Below are positions 1 through 10,504 of a DNA stretch of 64,000 bases, in pieces. Made by a program: the position numbers and the translations under genes. Under the pieces are notes generated by a model. That model was given only the letters and a program-made list of their open reading frames with translations, was not told the DNA's origin and ran no database searches. The stretch spans positions 1,298,230 to 1,362,229 of the forward strand of contig WBMW01000582.1 in NCBI GenBank assembly GCA_013396635.1, read 5' to 3'. Position 1 is the first letter of the stretch. Each line of letters starts with the position of its first letter. Origin of the DNA: Penelope pileata (lineage: Eukaryota; Chordata; Aves; Galliformes; Cracidae).

Positions 1-414
1 TTAATACTTGCACTATTTCAGTAGAATTAAGCTACTCCCTATCTTTTGAATTTGATTTTAACAGTGCTTTAAATAAATAGTGAGAAGACAATAAGGTTAA
101 TTTCTGAAGGCCTATGTACTGCAATGATTTAAGCTCTAGAGGTGGACAGGCCAACCTTAGCCTCTTCATCTTGGAAATGTAGATAAAAGATGACTCCTAC
201 TTTTCATGGCATTTAAGCAATGAGTACTTGAATAATGCAACAAGCTCTTTTTGGCAACATCAACACCAGTTTACAAAAAAAAAGCACTTCAGGGAAGCTG
301 TAGGTATGAAATGTAATTGTGCAGTCTAGGTAGATAGTACAAGAGAATATAATCTCATCATCTACTTTGATACACAGAATTGTGCAGGAAATGGGCCAAA
401 TGGGGTGCAATTTT
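1..414. other. Unique A+T-rich noncoding DNA
   Basis: This stretch is ordinary A+T-rich sequence. I see no repeat signature, no convincing exon and no RNA gene. A short A-run lies near 276-285. The open frames here are short and have no recognisable protein features. Confidence 0.5.
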
Positions 415-777
415 TTTTCAAGGCTGAAGGGAGACCTCACTGCTCTCTACAAGGACCTGAAAGGAGGTTGTAGCAAGCTGAGTATCAGTTTCTTTTCTCA
501 GTACCAAGTGATAGTAGGTGAGGAAACGGCCTCAAGTTGCACCAGGGGAAGTTTAGATTGGCTATCAGGAAAAATTTACTCACAGAAAGGGTGGTTAGGC
601 ATTGGAATTGGCTGCCCAGGGAAGTGGTGGAGTCTCCATCCCTGGGCAGGGATATGTGGACATGGCTCTTAGGGACGTGGTTTAGTGGTGCATGTGGTAT
701 TGCTATGTAGGTGGTTGTACCTGATGATCTTAAGGGTCTTTTCCAACCTAAATAATTCTATGATTTTATGATTCTAC
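415..777 (+). mobile_element. CR1 LINE, 5'-truncated 3' fragment
   Basis: This is the end of CR1 ORF2 plus the 3' UTR on the + strand. Visible hallmarks are the segment resembling 'GDLxALYxxLKGGC' (about 429-475), the run around 585-645 matching 'HWNxLPREVVESPS' in degraded form, and the tail 'gatgatcttaagggtctttt' followed by two octamer-like repeats ending near 777. CR1 elements move by target-primed reverse transcription and are nearly always 5'-truncated, as here. Several indels break the frame, so this is a dead, moderately old copy. It falls in the same broad group as the CR1 at 6486-7049. Confidence 0.88.
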
Positions 778-1874
778 AATGAAATGTTAATATTTTGAGG
801 TGGCATATAGCATTCAACCCAAATGAGAAGGGATTATAAATATGCTGGATTTTCTTCTGGCAGCTTAGGTGGTCACTTTAATGGAGGGAGGATAACGAAA
901 ACCTGGAAGTAGTGAAACTGGCCAACAATGAAAAAGGGCTAGAAGTGGATTCTTTTGATTCAAAGTATTATTTTGAAGGAAGATTTTGTTCTACCTTCCA
1001 AGCACTTGTCAGCATGTATACCTCTGTCACTCTGGAACTCTAACAAAGTGAAAAGATTTTAAGCTTTCTTTAGGGAAATAATTTCATAATGGCATCTAGA
1101 CTCTGTCCTCTTGCCCAATTTAGAAATAGCATAAATAACTAATTAAAAGGCAGATGACTTTCAGTCTCAATAAGGATTCATACCAAAGTTACTGAAGCAG
1201 TGAAAGCATTACATGAAGAAGAGGTTAGAGCAGAGCAAGGAATTTTGAGGAATATATCTTGGCATTAATTTTGTTGGTTCACAGTGAAATGGACTGCAGA
1301 CTTTATATACTGAACTTTGCAAATAATTTAGCATTTATCCATGAAACTTATGCAAGTTACCTTCATTTTAGAACAGTGCAATGTCATTTTAGAATGTGTG
1401 ATAGATCTTCAGTATTGACAAGTCATAGAAAAGTGGGTGGCCACACCAGAGGCTTTGGAGACAGACAGTATGCAAGCCAGCTAGCCTGAATCCATAATGT
1501 CTTTTGAGATTCTTTTAATGGCCAAGTCATTCATATGTACGTAGAAGGTCTCCTACTCTCAAGCTCTTTCAACATGCCCTCAAGCCCTTTCTAAACCCTT
1601 AAGCTCCTGTGACATAGCAGGCAAAAAAAAAAGATATGGTGAAAAGGCCTTTGTTCTTCTATGAACACATGTACAGTGTTGTTCTGCAGCAGGTCAGTGC
1701 ATCGATGGTAGAAAGGAACAGACAAGAAGGACAATGGTGAGAATTTCTGTTCATATCTGTTACAAAAGACACCTGGTGGTGTTTCACTGATCTATTTGCT
1801 GTGTTTTTCACCTGTGCTTCCAGGCTGGCCATGAGGCAGCTACATGTGGTTCACAGGAGTCTTGCGTCATCTGG
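778..1874. other. Unique noncoding DNA
   Basis: A+T-rich sequence without a recognisable repeat or gene. An A-tract lies at about 1623-1633. The 76-codon open frame at 1259-1489 shows no domain, splice or codon evidence that it is real. Confidence 0.45.
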
Positions 1875-1985
1875 ACAGGGTGCTAGATGACCTCATCTAG
1901 GCTCCCTTTCCCAGGAAAGGTTGCACTTGATGATCTTTAGAGGCCCTTTACTACCTGACCTGTTCTATGATTTTGTGATCTGTGC
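1875..1985 (+). mobile_element. CR1 LINE, short degraded 3' tail
   Basis: Only the CR1 3' UTR is recognisable. The stretch around 1917-1950 (ttgcacttgatgatctttag) matches the conserved CR1 text before the terminal octamers, followed by 'ttctatgattttgtgatc' at about 1963-1980, a diverged pair of terminal octamers. Upstream sequence (about 1800-1875) may be older CR1 but is too diverged to claim. Confidence 0.7.
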
Positions 1986-4660
1986 ACTGCCATTTCAAAT
2001 TAGGATAAAATGTGTTGTGATGAGTAGACTTGTGGGAAACTGGGTGCATGGCCTGAATGCCACAGGGAAAGACACTACTATGACTGAAAGCTGCTTTAGG
2101 TTTTTCCTTTTCTTCTAATGTGTGGGGAGAAAAGTGCTTTTCCCCAAATTGGTGCTGATGGCTAAGATACCCTTTGGGAGAGGGAAGGAAAAAGAGTTCT
2201 GCTCAGTGCATCAGCCGTTACCTTACAGAGTAACTCAACAGGCACAAATTGTACTTAAATACGTGCACATAACCCTGACTAATAAAGTCTCTTGTGGGTG
2301 GGTAGAGTCTTGGGGGTTTAGATGTGAGAGCTGGTTAAAACAGGTTGTTTGGAAATGTTGGCTAGGTTTGTTGGAGCAGAGTCTCCAAAGAGGTGGGAGC
2401 GAGAGGGGTGTGCTGCCTTTTGAAGGCACAGGCTGCAGGAGGATGTGAATTGCAGCTGTGCTGATAGATTTGGGCCATACAATGTGAAAGTTTGACCTTT
2501 GGGAAAGTTCTGAGCATACGTGTTTCTTTCATTTTTGAAAATACTACATGCTGTACTGATGTGGTGCATCCTCCCTAGTAGGCATTTTACAGCTCTGGCA
2601 GCATTGGTAGTCAAGGGCAGTAGTCCGTGACTTAGTCCAAAACAGACAACAGGCAAAACAGCTGATGGTTACTAGCGAATTTTGTGAATGCAATATTATG
2701 AACTGGGCAAATGGCAGTGAATATCTGTTTATGTAGGCAGATCTCTGTAGTGCCTTAAGAGTGACTTAAACTGTACTCTGGACTCAGGACAGTTTTTTAA
2801 ACATTAGTTCTGATTTTTCTAATATTAGGTGTGAGCCACATTTACATCAGTATGTGACTGATATCAATAACTGGATCCTTACTCATGCAGCTTACTGAGC
2901 ACCCTGCTTATAATGTTTAAATCGACTATTTTCTTTCTGACACAGAAAAAGTACTGTGAATAATTCTGCATGCAATTTGTGATTATTATACAGGTTTTTG
3001 AAATAATTCCTATTTACTTACATATCAGGTATTTCTCCTGATGCTTGCCAAACTCAAGGTATGTCCTTATATGTTTGTGCCATATTTTGTATATATCTTT
3101 TTGCCTTTTGTTTATGCAATAGTTAATATAAGCAGAAAGACACAAATTATGTTTTAAGCTGGAGTGCTGACTGACTAGTTTTCCAAGAGAAAGAAATCAG
3201 AGGTATATATGGTGTTAAGATCCATAGCACTGGTGATATTTATGAACACATAGTAGGTGTGCATAAATGAGTATGAGTATGTTTATAATGTGCATGTAAA
3301 GTGGCATTTTATTGAAGAATCTGAGGTGGGTTGTCATGGAGATTAAAAGCCTTGAAATGCTATTCAGTGGTACTAGTCATGTTTGCTGGGCATAAGGATA
3401 TTCGTTCCACTACTTTGAAACTTTCATTGTAAAAACAGTTACACTTTTATCTTTATTGCAAAGGCTATTCTAGCAGGCTAAGTAAATAGGGATGTGATAA
3501 GCACATCCATCTTAAGGGAAACAAATGTTGTGGTTTATTTTGGATTAATGTTACAATTTTAGTTTCCAGACCATTAAGATGTAGTGTTTCAGGATATTTA
3601 TAAGATGACATAAAATTGTCAACTTCCCAAACTTTCTGAAACCCTACCAAAAAAAAAAAAAAGTTCTGATCAGTAGTAAATGAAAAGGCTTGGTTTAGAT
3701 GAAAATGATAATGAAAAGCTTTAAATATTTTTTGCTAGCCATTGCTTTTACAGTATAATATAAATTTTCAACTTTCTTTGTATGAAAAGTTAGGTAATTC
3801 ATGTTACTTTTTCCTTAAATAATTAGAATAAAAACTTATTGACAAGTTTACCTTCAAAGAGCATTGCTTTTTGTATGAGATCATTGATGTTTTGCAGTTA
3901 GTATGGTTGTTTTTCTAACCAATAAATCAATAACAATGCTGCAACAAATGCTGCATACGTACACAACATCACACACTTTGCATGAGTAATACAGTTTTCA
4001 TAACAGACTTGAAGTGATGGTTATTAACTAGAATTATATATATTTATATTTAAACTGACACTACAGAATTCTTTTGAGTCTTGACAGATATGTGGAATAT
4101 TTAAATGGAGTAATTGTAGTTACCAGACCTCCTGGGATTAACCTGCTGGAAAGAAACTGACATTTTGCGAAGAGAAAAATGAATTTATAATGTGGAAAAA
4201 AGCTAAAAATGAGGTTATGTCTTGCCTGTTTATAACCATTCAGGAGAAAAATATGTTTACATGAAGTCACTAATACGCTGTAGTGATATACTTCACTTAC
4301 ACTTAATTATAGAAGTGCTTAGAAAATAACTTATTGGATTCTATGTTTCCCGAAATAGAATTAGTCATACTGAAAATAAACTTACCAGTTGTTTTATTTT
4401 TTGTATGTTCATGTTTAGGAATTGATTCTGTGCTATTTATGTGGTTTTTTTTTTGTAAGGAATAACTCTACTAAATCAATGTGCTGTATGCCAACACAGA
4501 AAGAATACATCCCAAAGGGAACAATAACAACTTCTCTGTGGCACAAACTACTTTTTGATAAATCTCACCCTTTCACTTATTCTCTCAGGCTTGCTGAAAT
4601 TTTCAATTAGTTTCTTCAACGACAAACACTGCCTGCTTACACTTTCCTAAACTGGAGTTG
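1986..4660. other. Unique noncoding DNA
   Basis: No gene or clear repeat was found. The part from about 2110 to 2450 is somewhat richer in G and has overlapping open frames on both strands, but no domain or splice pattern. An A-run sits at 3649-3662. The rest is A+T-rich with many short homopolymers. Confidence 0.45.
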
Positions 4661-5062
4661 AATAGAATTACAGAATCACCAAAAAATTTAGGTTGGAAGA
4701 GACCTTCAGAGGTCATCTGGCCTCACTCAAAACTATACTGGCTTAAATAGGTTTCTTAGAATCTTGTCTATTTGAGTTTTTTAGTGGTGGTGATGTCACA
4801 ACTTCAAATCTTTTCCACTGTTTGACCATTATATAAATATTTTTCCTAACATCTGACTGGAATTTTCCATGTTGCAATTTGTGTTCACCACCTCTCATCC
4901 TATTGTTGTGCACTCCAAGAAGATTCTGGCTCTGTTCTTCCATGCTCTCTTATTAGGTAGCTGAAGACAGCCGTGAGATCTCCCCTTTGCTTATGCTTCC
5001 TAAGACTGGCTGAACGCACTTCTGTCAGCCTCATTTTGTACATCGTGTGGCCTCTACAGGTT
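4661..5062 (-). mobile_element. CR1 LINE, old 5'-truncated copy
   Basis: Read on the minus strand this is CR1 ORF2 C-terminus plus 3' UTR. On the + strand it starts with the complement of the terminal octamer ('tagaattacagaatcacc', from about 4663), then 'ttggaagagaccttcagagg', and later the complements of the CR1 blocks that encode 'FRSDVRKNIY...' (about 4835-4860) and the region near 'GDLTAVFSYLIRE' (about 4945-4985). It is more diverged than the CR1s at 14928 and 43376, and no long frame survives. Confidence 0.85.
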
Positions 5063-6049
5063 AGAAAAATTCAGGATTAAGTGGAAAGAGGTTGTTTCAG
5101 AAGAAGGCAGTAACTAAGTAGGAGAGAGATCCTTTAGGGATTTGCAGAGACCCTAGTGTATGTCTATAATTGTCTATATAGACAAGAATATGTCTAATGC
5201 AACAAGATAATGTCATCCATAAGCTGGCAGGATGTTAGCCCTTGCAGATAGTTTTTCAATAGAAGCCTTGTAGAGAATGCTACTCTAATGCTCTAGTGAC
5301 TCTAACGCTGCTAATGCCCTTGTGCTTATATGATCTGGAAGGCATATTTTCAACTCTTCACCATAACTGTACCCACAATGGACTTGCTTACTCCAAACTA
5401 GTTGCTTGCTGACCTATTAAGATAGGTGGAGTGGTTAATGCCCAGAAGGTGATGACAATTCTCCACCTAGATGGACTTTCTGAAGAAGAGGAGCTGATCT
5501 GTAATAACCTTGGACAGGTCTGTGATCTTCACTCTGTATCTGATAGTTATCTGTCATTGTTCTTCCTTTTAATGTATAGTGAACTTCCAGACCTAAAGCT
5601 CCTATCATCCATGGAAAAAGGGGTGAAAGAAGCTGAGGATACCTCCCAGATCAATGCTGACAACCTGAATATGGTAACCATTTTGTCTCTGCTGTGGAGT
5701 TTCTGGAACAGAATTTGTTTTGCTATCTTGTCCCTGACAAGAAATGGGCTCCCTTGTCCTATTCTTCCTGTTCTGTAAGTAAGACAGAACTTCAGAAAGC
5801 TAATGCAGTGGTAGTTGCACTGATGCCTTCTTCCTCTTTTTCCTTTCTCCCAGCTGGAGCTGCCATTTAGTGCACGTGAAATGTACCCAGATACAAGGAG
5901 AGAGATCAGTGCCAGACATTGTGGTGGTCCTATAGAGACTTCTGTTGTGTCCTAAATAACAAACTGATCTGGAAAGATGCAACCAGGACATCTCTTGAAG
6001 AACTTCTGCAGAACTCTAAATTAAAGTAAAATAATAAAAACATGCATCT
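5063..6049. other. Unique noncoding DNA with an unsupported 115-codon frame
   Basis: No repeat is recognised. The open frame at 5431-5778 (+) begins MVNAQKVMTILHLDG and has an acidic stretch (GLSEEEELI), but I cannot assign a domain. There is no convincing promoter or splice context. Frames of this length are expected by chance in 64 kb of eukaryotic DNA. Confidence 0.4.
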
Positions 6050-6485
6050 GTAGAAAAAATAGAGCTGGAAGAGGCTTTTATAAAGTGTTGTCATTGTGAT
6101 ACATGTTTTCCAACCTCCAGTTAAACCTGATTTAAAACAATGAAGATTGGATGCCCTTATAAATATCCTAAACAGACATTACTATATCTTTTTTCAATCT
6201 TTGTTCCTGCAACTGAAGGATACAGCATCCTGTCCTTTCAGTCATGAGAATGGAATAGTCACATCTCCTCTGGGGCAGACTTCCTGATATTGCAAGCTCT
6301 TGGTTATTCTTCTTTTCTTTTTTAAACTAAATAACTCCAGTTCTTTTAGTCTTGACTGGTGTTCTGAGTCTCTGATAATTCTGACTTCCTATAGATGAAA
6401 CCAAAATTCTCTGTGCCTGGATGTGGGCTCCGTAACACTGGAGACAGTATTCCAGGTGGGATCTTTCCAAAATTTAGGAGCATGG
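6050..6485 (-). mobile_element. Ancient CR1 LINE, 3' part, interrupted by a younger CR1
   Basis: Diverged CR1 on the minus strand. 'gagctggaagaggcttttat' near 6062 resembles the complemented 3' UTR. 'ctctgtgcctggatgtgg' and 'cagtattccaggtgggat' (about 6409-6466) correspond to the complement of the CR1 region encoding 'HLEYCVQFWAP...'. The match stops abruptly at 6485, where the younger + strand CR1 begins, and resumes after it at about 7070. Confidence 0.72.
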
Positions 6486-7049
6486 AAGAAATTCTCCCCC
6501 TGTACTCAGCTCTGGTGTGGCCGCACCTCGAGTACTGTGCTCAGTTTTGGGCCCCTCACTACAAGAAAGACATTGAGGCCCTTGAACGTGTCCAGAGAAG
6601 GGCAACAAAACTGGTGAGGGGTCTAGAGCACAAGTCTTATGAGGAGCGGCTGAGGGAGCTGGGATTGTTTAGTCTGGAGAAGAGGAGGCTCGAGGGAGAC
6701 CTCATTGCACTGTACGACTTCCTGAAGGGAGGTTGTGATGAGGAGAGGGTCGGCCTCTTCTCCCAGATAACTACTGACAGGACAAGAGGGAATGGCCACA
6801 AGTTGGGCCAGAGGAGATTTAGATTGGATATAAGGAAAAACTTTTTCTCTCAACGAGTGGTCAGGCACTGGAATGGCCTGCCTAGGGAGGTGGTGGAGTC
6901 ACCGTCACTCGTGGTGTTCAAGAAGGGTCTGGATGAGGTGCTGTGAGATATGATTTAGTAGCTTAGTGAGTAGTAATGGTGATAGGAGGACGGTTGGACT
7001 AGGTGATCTTGTAGGTCCTTTCCAACCATGTGTTTCTATGATTCTGAAT
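6486..7049 (+). mobile_element. CR1 LINE, relatively well-preserved 3' end of ORF2
   Basis: This copy holds the last 150 or so codons of CR1 ORF2 in one open frame (frame 6395-6946, stop at 6944-6946). Recognisable blocks are 'LPLYSALVWPHLEYCAQFW', 'HYKKDIEALERVQRRATK', 'ERLRELGLFSLEKRRLEGDL', 'RLDIRKNFFSQRV' and 'HWNGLPREVVESPS'. These belong to the conserved region after the reverse-transcriptase domain; the catalytic part is missing through 5' truncation. The 3' UTR follows (gttggactaggtgatcttgt) and ends with octamer-type sequence (ttctatgattctg) at about 7037-7049. The intact frame implies a younger age than its surroundings. The first 30 or so codons of the open frame (6395-6485) read through the older, oppositely oriented CR1 and are not CR1 protein. 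Confidence 0.95.
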
Positions 7050-7069
7050 ATTCAATGAAATAATTAAAA

Positions 7070-7300
7070 GAAATATTCAATTATGGCTTATACCTCTTTT
7101 TATGCATCCTAAGATAATGTTTGCCTTTTATGCAACTGGACAATTTGTTCATAGCTGTTATGTTTGTGATTTACTGTTACAAATAATATAATCTAAGATT
7201 GTCTATTGTTTACATGATACTTTATCTCCAGTTCATACCCTGGATCCTGTTTGCCATAGTATGTGAATACCCATGCTGAGATAGCTAGTCTTTGTAAATG
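7070..7300 (-). mobile_element. Ancient CR1 LINE, continuation of 6050-6485
   Basis: After the nested CR1, text resembling the complement of the next CR1 ORF2 block resumes. 'tatgcatcctaagataatgt' and 'gccttttatgcaactggaca' correspond to the CR1 stretch usually reading 'gcagcccaggatgccgttgg' and 'gccttcttggccac'. 'tttatctccagttcatac' may continue it. Order and orientation fit one element split at about 6485/7070. The outer limit is uncertain. Confidence 0.6.
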
Positions 7301-7737
7301 GTCTATACAGTTTTATGATTCTGATGATTTCAAGAGTTTGAAGTATTTTATGCTAAGCTTCCTAGAAGCTTTATTTCGTTTATAGAAAAATAATTATTGT
7401 CTTTATATAGGCTAAAAGGAAAACTAAGCTGTAAGTACCTGTGAAGTTACAATTCAGGGGAAACTACATCTATGAGTATCAAATTGACCTCAAGTTATGA
7501 TCTATGTATGTATTAGGATATTATCTACTGCATGAATGAGACATGGTGTATGAAAACTGTATCTTCCTATGTTATAGAATTTTCAGTTCATCATAACTTT
7601 TACATTATATATAATAATGTATTTTTAAAATTAATTCAATATTTATATCATATTTCCTTACCATCGTCCAATCAGTCAGGACATCATGAGTTATTTTCAT
7701 CTCTTAACTGTCCTAGACTAATAAATTGATAACATAT
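7301..7737. other. Unique A+T-rich noncoding DNA
   Basis: A+T-rich sequence with no recognised gene or repeat, ending at the 5-bp target duplication of the LTR that follows. Confidence 0.45.
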
Positions 7738-8277
7738 GGCTATGTCTTAGTTTCTAACAGAAGTTACTTCTCTCACAGTGTCTGGTATGAAGCTGTGTTT
7801 TGTTCCCAGAAGAGAAACAACTGATAACACCTGGCAGTGTTGAACACAGCCAAGGACACATTTTGTTCCTCAGTGAAGCAGTTAGAAGGCATAAGGAGCT
7901 GTGAATTGGGAGGGGACAGGACCAGGGCAGCTGACCCAAACTGACCAAAGAGCTATTCCATACCACGTCACATCATGTGATTTTTACAGAAGAGAAATCG
8001 CTCTCTTGCTCGGAGGGAGGGGCTGCTGGCCGGTTGGGTATCTGGTTGTTGGTCCCTTGCTTTGTGTACTATTTCTTGTTTCTTATATATATATATATAT
8101 ATGTACTGGTATTTCTTTTATTCTCTCTGCTGTCTTAGTAAATAGCTTTTATCTCAACCCACGAGTTCTACCGTACTTATTCCTTAATTCTCTCCCCCAT
8201 CCCACTTGGGAGGGGGGAGGGTGAGCGAACAACTGTGTGGGACTTAGCTGTCTACGAGGTCAAACCAGGACAGGCTA
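7738..8277 (+). mobile_element. Endogenous retrovirus solo LTR with 5-bp target duplication
   Basis: The LTR spans 7743-8272 (530 bp). It starts TGTCTTAG and ends AGGACA, so it has the TG...CA termini of retroviral LTRs. It is flanked by identical GGCTA at 7738-7742 and 8273-8277, a 5-bp target-site duplication. No internal retroviral sequence is attached, so this is a solo LTR left by LTR-LTR recombination. Internal landmarks are a (TA)n run at 8084-8102, possibly serving as a TATA-like element, and a G-rich/C-rich potential hairpin at about 8192-8220. A 5-bp duplication is typical of some avian class III (ERVL-like) and class I elements; the class is inferred. Related copies lie at 16942, 55745 and 63850. 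Confidence 0.92.
8084..8102. repeat. (TA)n microsatellite inside the LTR
   Basis: A 19-nt alternating TA run. The related LTR at 55745 has ordinary A+T-rich sequence at the equivalent place, so the run expanded in this copy or its subfamily. Confidence 0.9.
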
Positions 8278-9941
8278 AAATTAGGTGAAACTCACACGTG
8301 ACCCTCCTTTTCTTTCTGTTACATGCCATTTAGGAGCTAAAACTTGAAGTTACTACCATTGCTTTTCCAGTAGCTGTAGTTATTAGTTGACTTTACCTGC
8401 TATTACCAGGAATGAAAAAGATGTCACGGATCTCTTTTTAACATCAAAAATCTCTTCTGTTTTTCCTACAGCAGAGTTCTTTCAGCCTTTACTGCAAGCC
8501 ACACTTGCCCAGAAATAGAACCTTCCTCTATGCTCTTTTATGCCTTTTTCCTCTTGCCCAGGCAGCAAAAGGGTATTCAGAAAATGTATCTATATTGTTA
8601 ATTGCTGCAAGAAACCATGCAACCTTTTAATTAAATTGAAGCATTTCTTTCCAAAGCATTTGGCCAAGTATTTCTTGAAGGTAATCGCATACAATTCCAA
8701 TTACAAAATGATTCCTCCTTCCTTCAGAAATAGGTACAGTAAATAAAGGAAAAAAACAACCACATGCAAAGTCCCCTTTAAAATATTTTGTTCTGTTGTT
8801 GCACTATCTTCTATCTTCATCAGGGGAGTGTCAGCACCTTGTAGTTGTACATTAAGCTAAGTGTATAATGAGTGGTTCATTCTTTTTCTTAGCTTCTCCT
8901 CAGGGGGAGAATTAAATGTGCAGTCATATATCCTGTTTTGGTGGAGTTTTATGTTTTAATTTTTTAGAAGATTTGTTCAGAAAGTGTCTTAAATGCAGAA
9001 AGTTGTCAGAGTGAAGGACTCAAGGGACAGAGAATTACAGAGCAGAACATTATTACGTATCCTAGTAACTATTATTCTAATCCTGTCTCAGCCTATACAA
9101 CCACAAAAGGGCATAAGAAGGAATAAAGAGCATTTTTCCTTATTTCAGGAAGCTGCATATGATTCTATAAAGCAATGTTGGCATTGAGATGCTTAACTGT
9201 TGGAGGCTGTGCTGGACAGTGGGGTCTTCTCACTGGCGTGGAGGAAGGCCGGTAGTGCAATCCCATTTGCAAACTGTCCTAGGGGTTTTCGTTTTGAGAA
9301 GTACACGTTAGGGTCAAGACATGTTGAGGGGACTGCAATATAGGTCTTTGCTATTCAATGACAATGGTGCCACCTACCAAACAACAGGTGACAGGTTGTA
9401 TTTTTGAATTCCCCTTGTTCAAGGTCACTGTGCACAGATACTAATTTTTCGTTGGAGATGAGAAGTTGGGCAAGTATGAGTCAATGGGTTGAAGACTGCA
9501 GATAGTTCTGCAAAATGCCTGACCTGTTTATTAAAGAAGTTTTACTAATATTTCTGTCATCTTTTGCATTTTGTATTTTTTTCATATTTTTTTTTTTTTG
9601 GATTGTCACTGTGAAAGAGAGGTAACATTCTAACAAAACTAGATAAAATTTTAAATAAAGCTTTATAGATGTCTCTTCTTCCCCAATTTAATCCTCCATG
9701 TTTTGCTGAACATTGGGAGAATAAGAAGACAAGGAAGAGAGGGAAATATTTGCCTAATATGAAAGAGAGTCACAAAATGAGCATTCAACTTGAAGAGAAT
9801 GTCAGGGAACAACAGTACCTTATACTGCACTCTAAAAAATTGTAAAAAGTACAAAGGTTCATAGCATATTGTAAAGAAAATTCTTTAGAAATTGCTCTGT
9901 TATCTTGGAGGTAACAGACACACCATATGCTGTGTCTGGCA

Positions 9942-9955
9942 GTTGCTATGGCAAC
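9942..9955. promoter_or_regulatory. RFX-type X-box palindrome
   Basis: GTTGCTATGGCAAC matches the X-box form bound by RFX transcription factors (two half sites around a short spacer; the ends GTTGC/GCAAC are complementary). X-boxes occur in promoters and enhancers, notably of ciliary genes. No gene start is visible nearby, so any function would be distal. A 14-bp match can arise by chance. Confidence 0.45.
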
Positions 9956-10453
9956 TACTTTTAAAATTTAACATGGGGAAACTGTTGCCTAAAATCTCTA
10001 TGACTTGGGGCCAAATTTTCATGATGCTGAGCACCAAGTTAGAGTAAAAACAACATAAAGGAAAACTTAAAATATCTTTCTTGTTTGCTTTTGAAATTTT
10101 ATCTTGAAATGGTTGTTCTTGTTTGTTTCAGGAAACTGCAAGCCCTGGGCTCAAGAGCGCATTCAAAAAGGAATAAATGGGCATGGTGCTTTGGCTTTTT
10201 CTGGCAGGAGACAATTGCAATATCTTAAATTTAATACTGTGTAAACTACTAGCAATGCAAAATAGGAAAAACTGAATTGTTCATTGAGGCATTTTCTGTA
10301 TAAATTGTGATGTTTATCTGGATGTTGTCTTTTTGTCATTGTTTTTTGTTCTTGGAAGTTCTTGCATAAAAGTCAAACAATAGTAAAATTCTTGAAGGAA
10401 ACAGATGGGAGAATAACTCATCTTAATAGCCTGCTGGTATTTGTTTCTTTGGA

Positions 10454-10504
10454 CAAAGTAGTTTCAGGTTTTTTTGCACCAAAGTAGTTTCAGCATGTTT
10501 GCAC
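10454..10504. repeat. Tandem duplication, two units of about 26 bp
   Basis: Unit 1 at 10454-10479 and unit 2 at 10480-10504 both begin CAAAGTAGTTTCAG and end GTTTGCAC or TTTTGCAC. They differ mainly in the middle T-run. Confidence 0.85.

Noticed and set aside
5431..5778. A 115-codon + strand frame in unique DNA
   Set aside because: No domain, no splice or promoter context and a length expected by chance. A homology search with a hit in other birds would reopen it.
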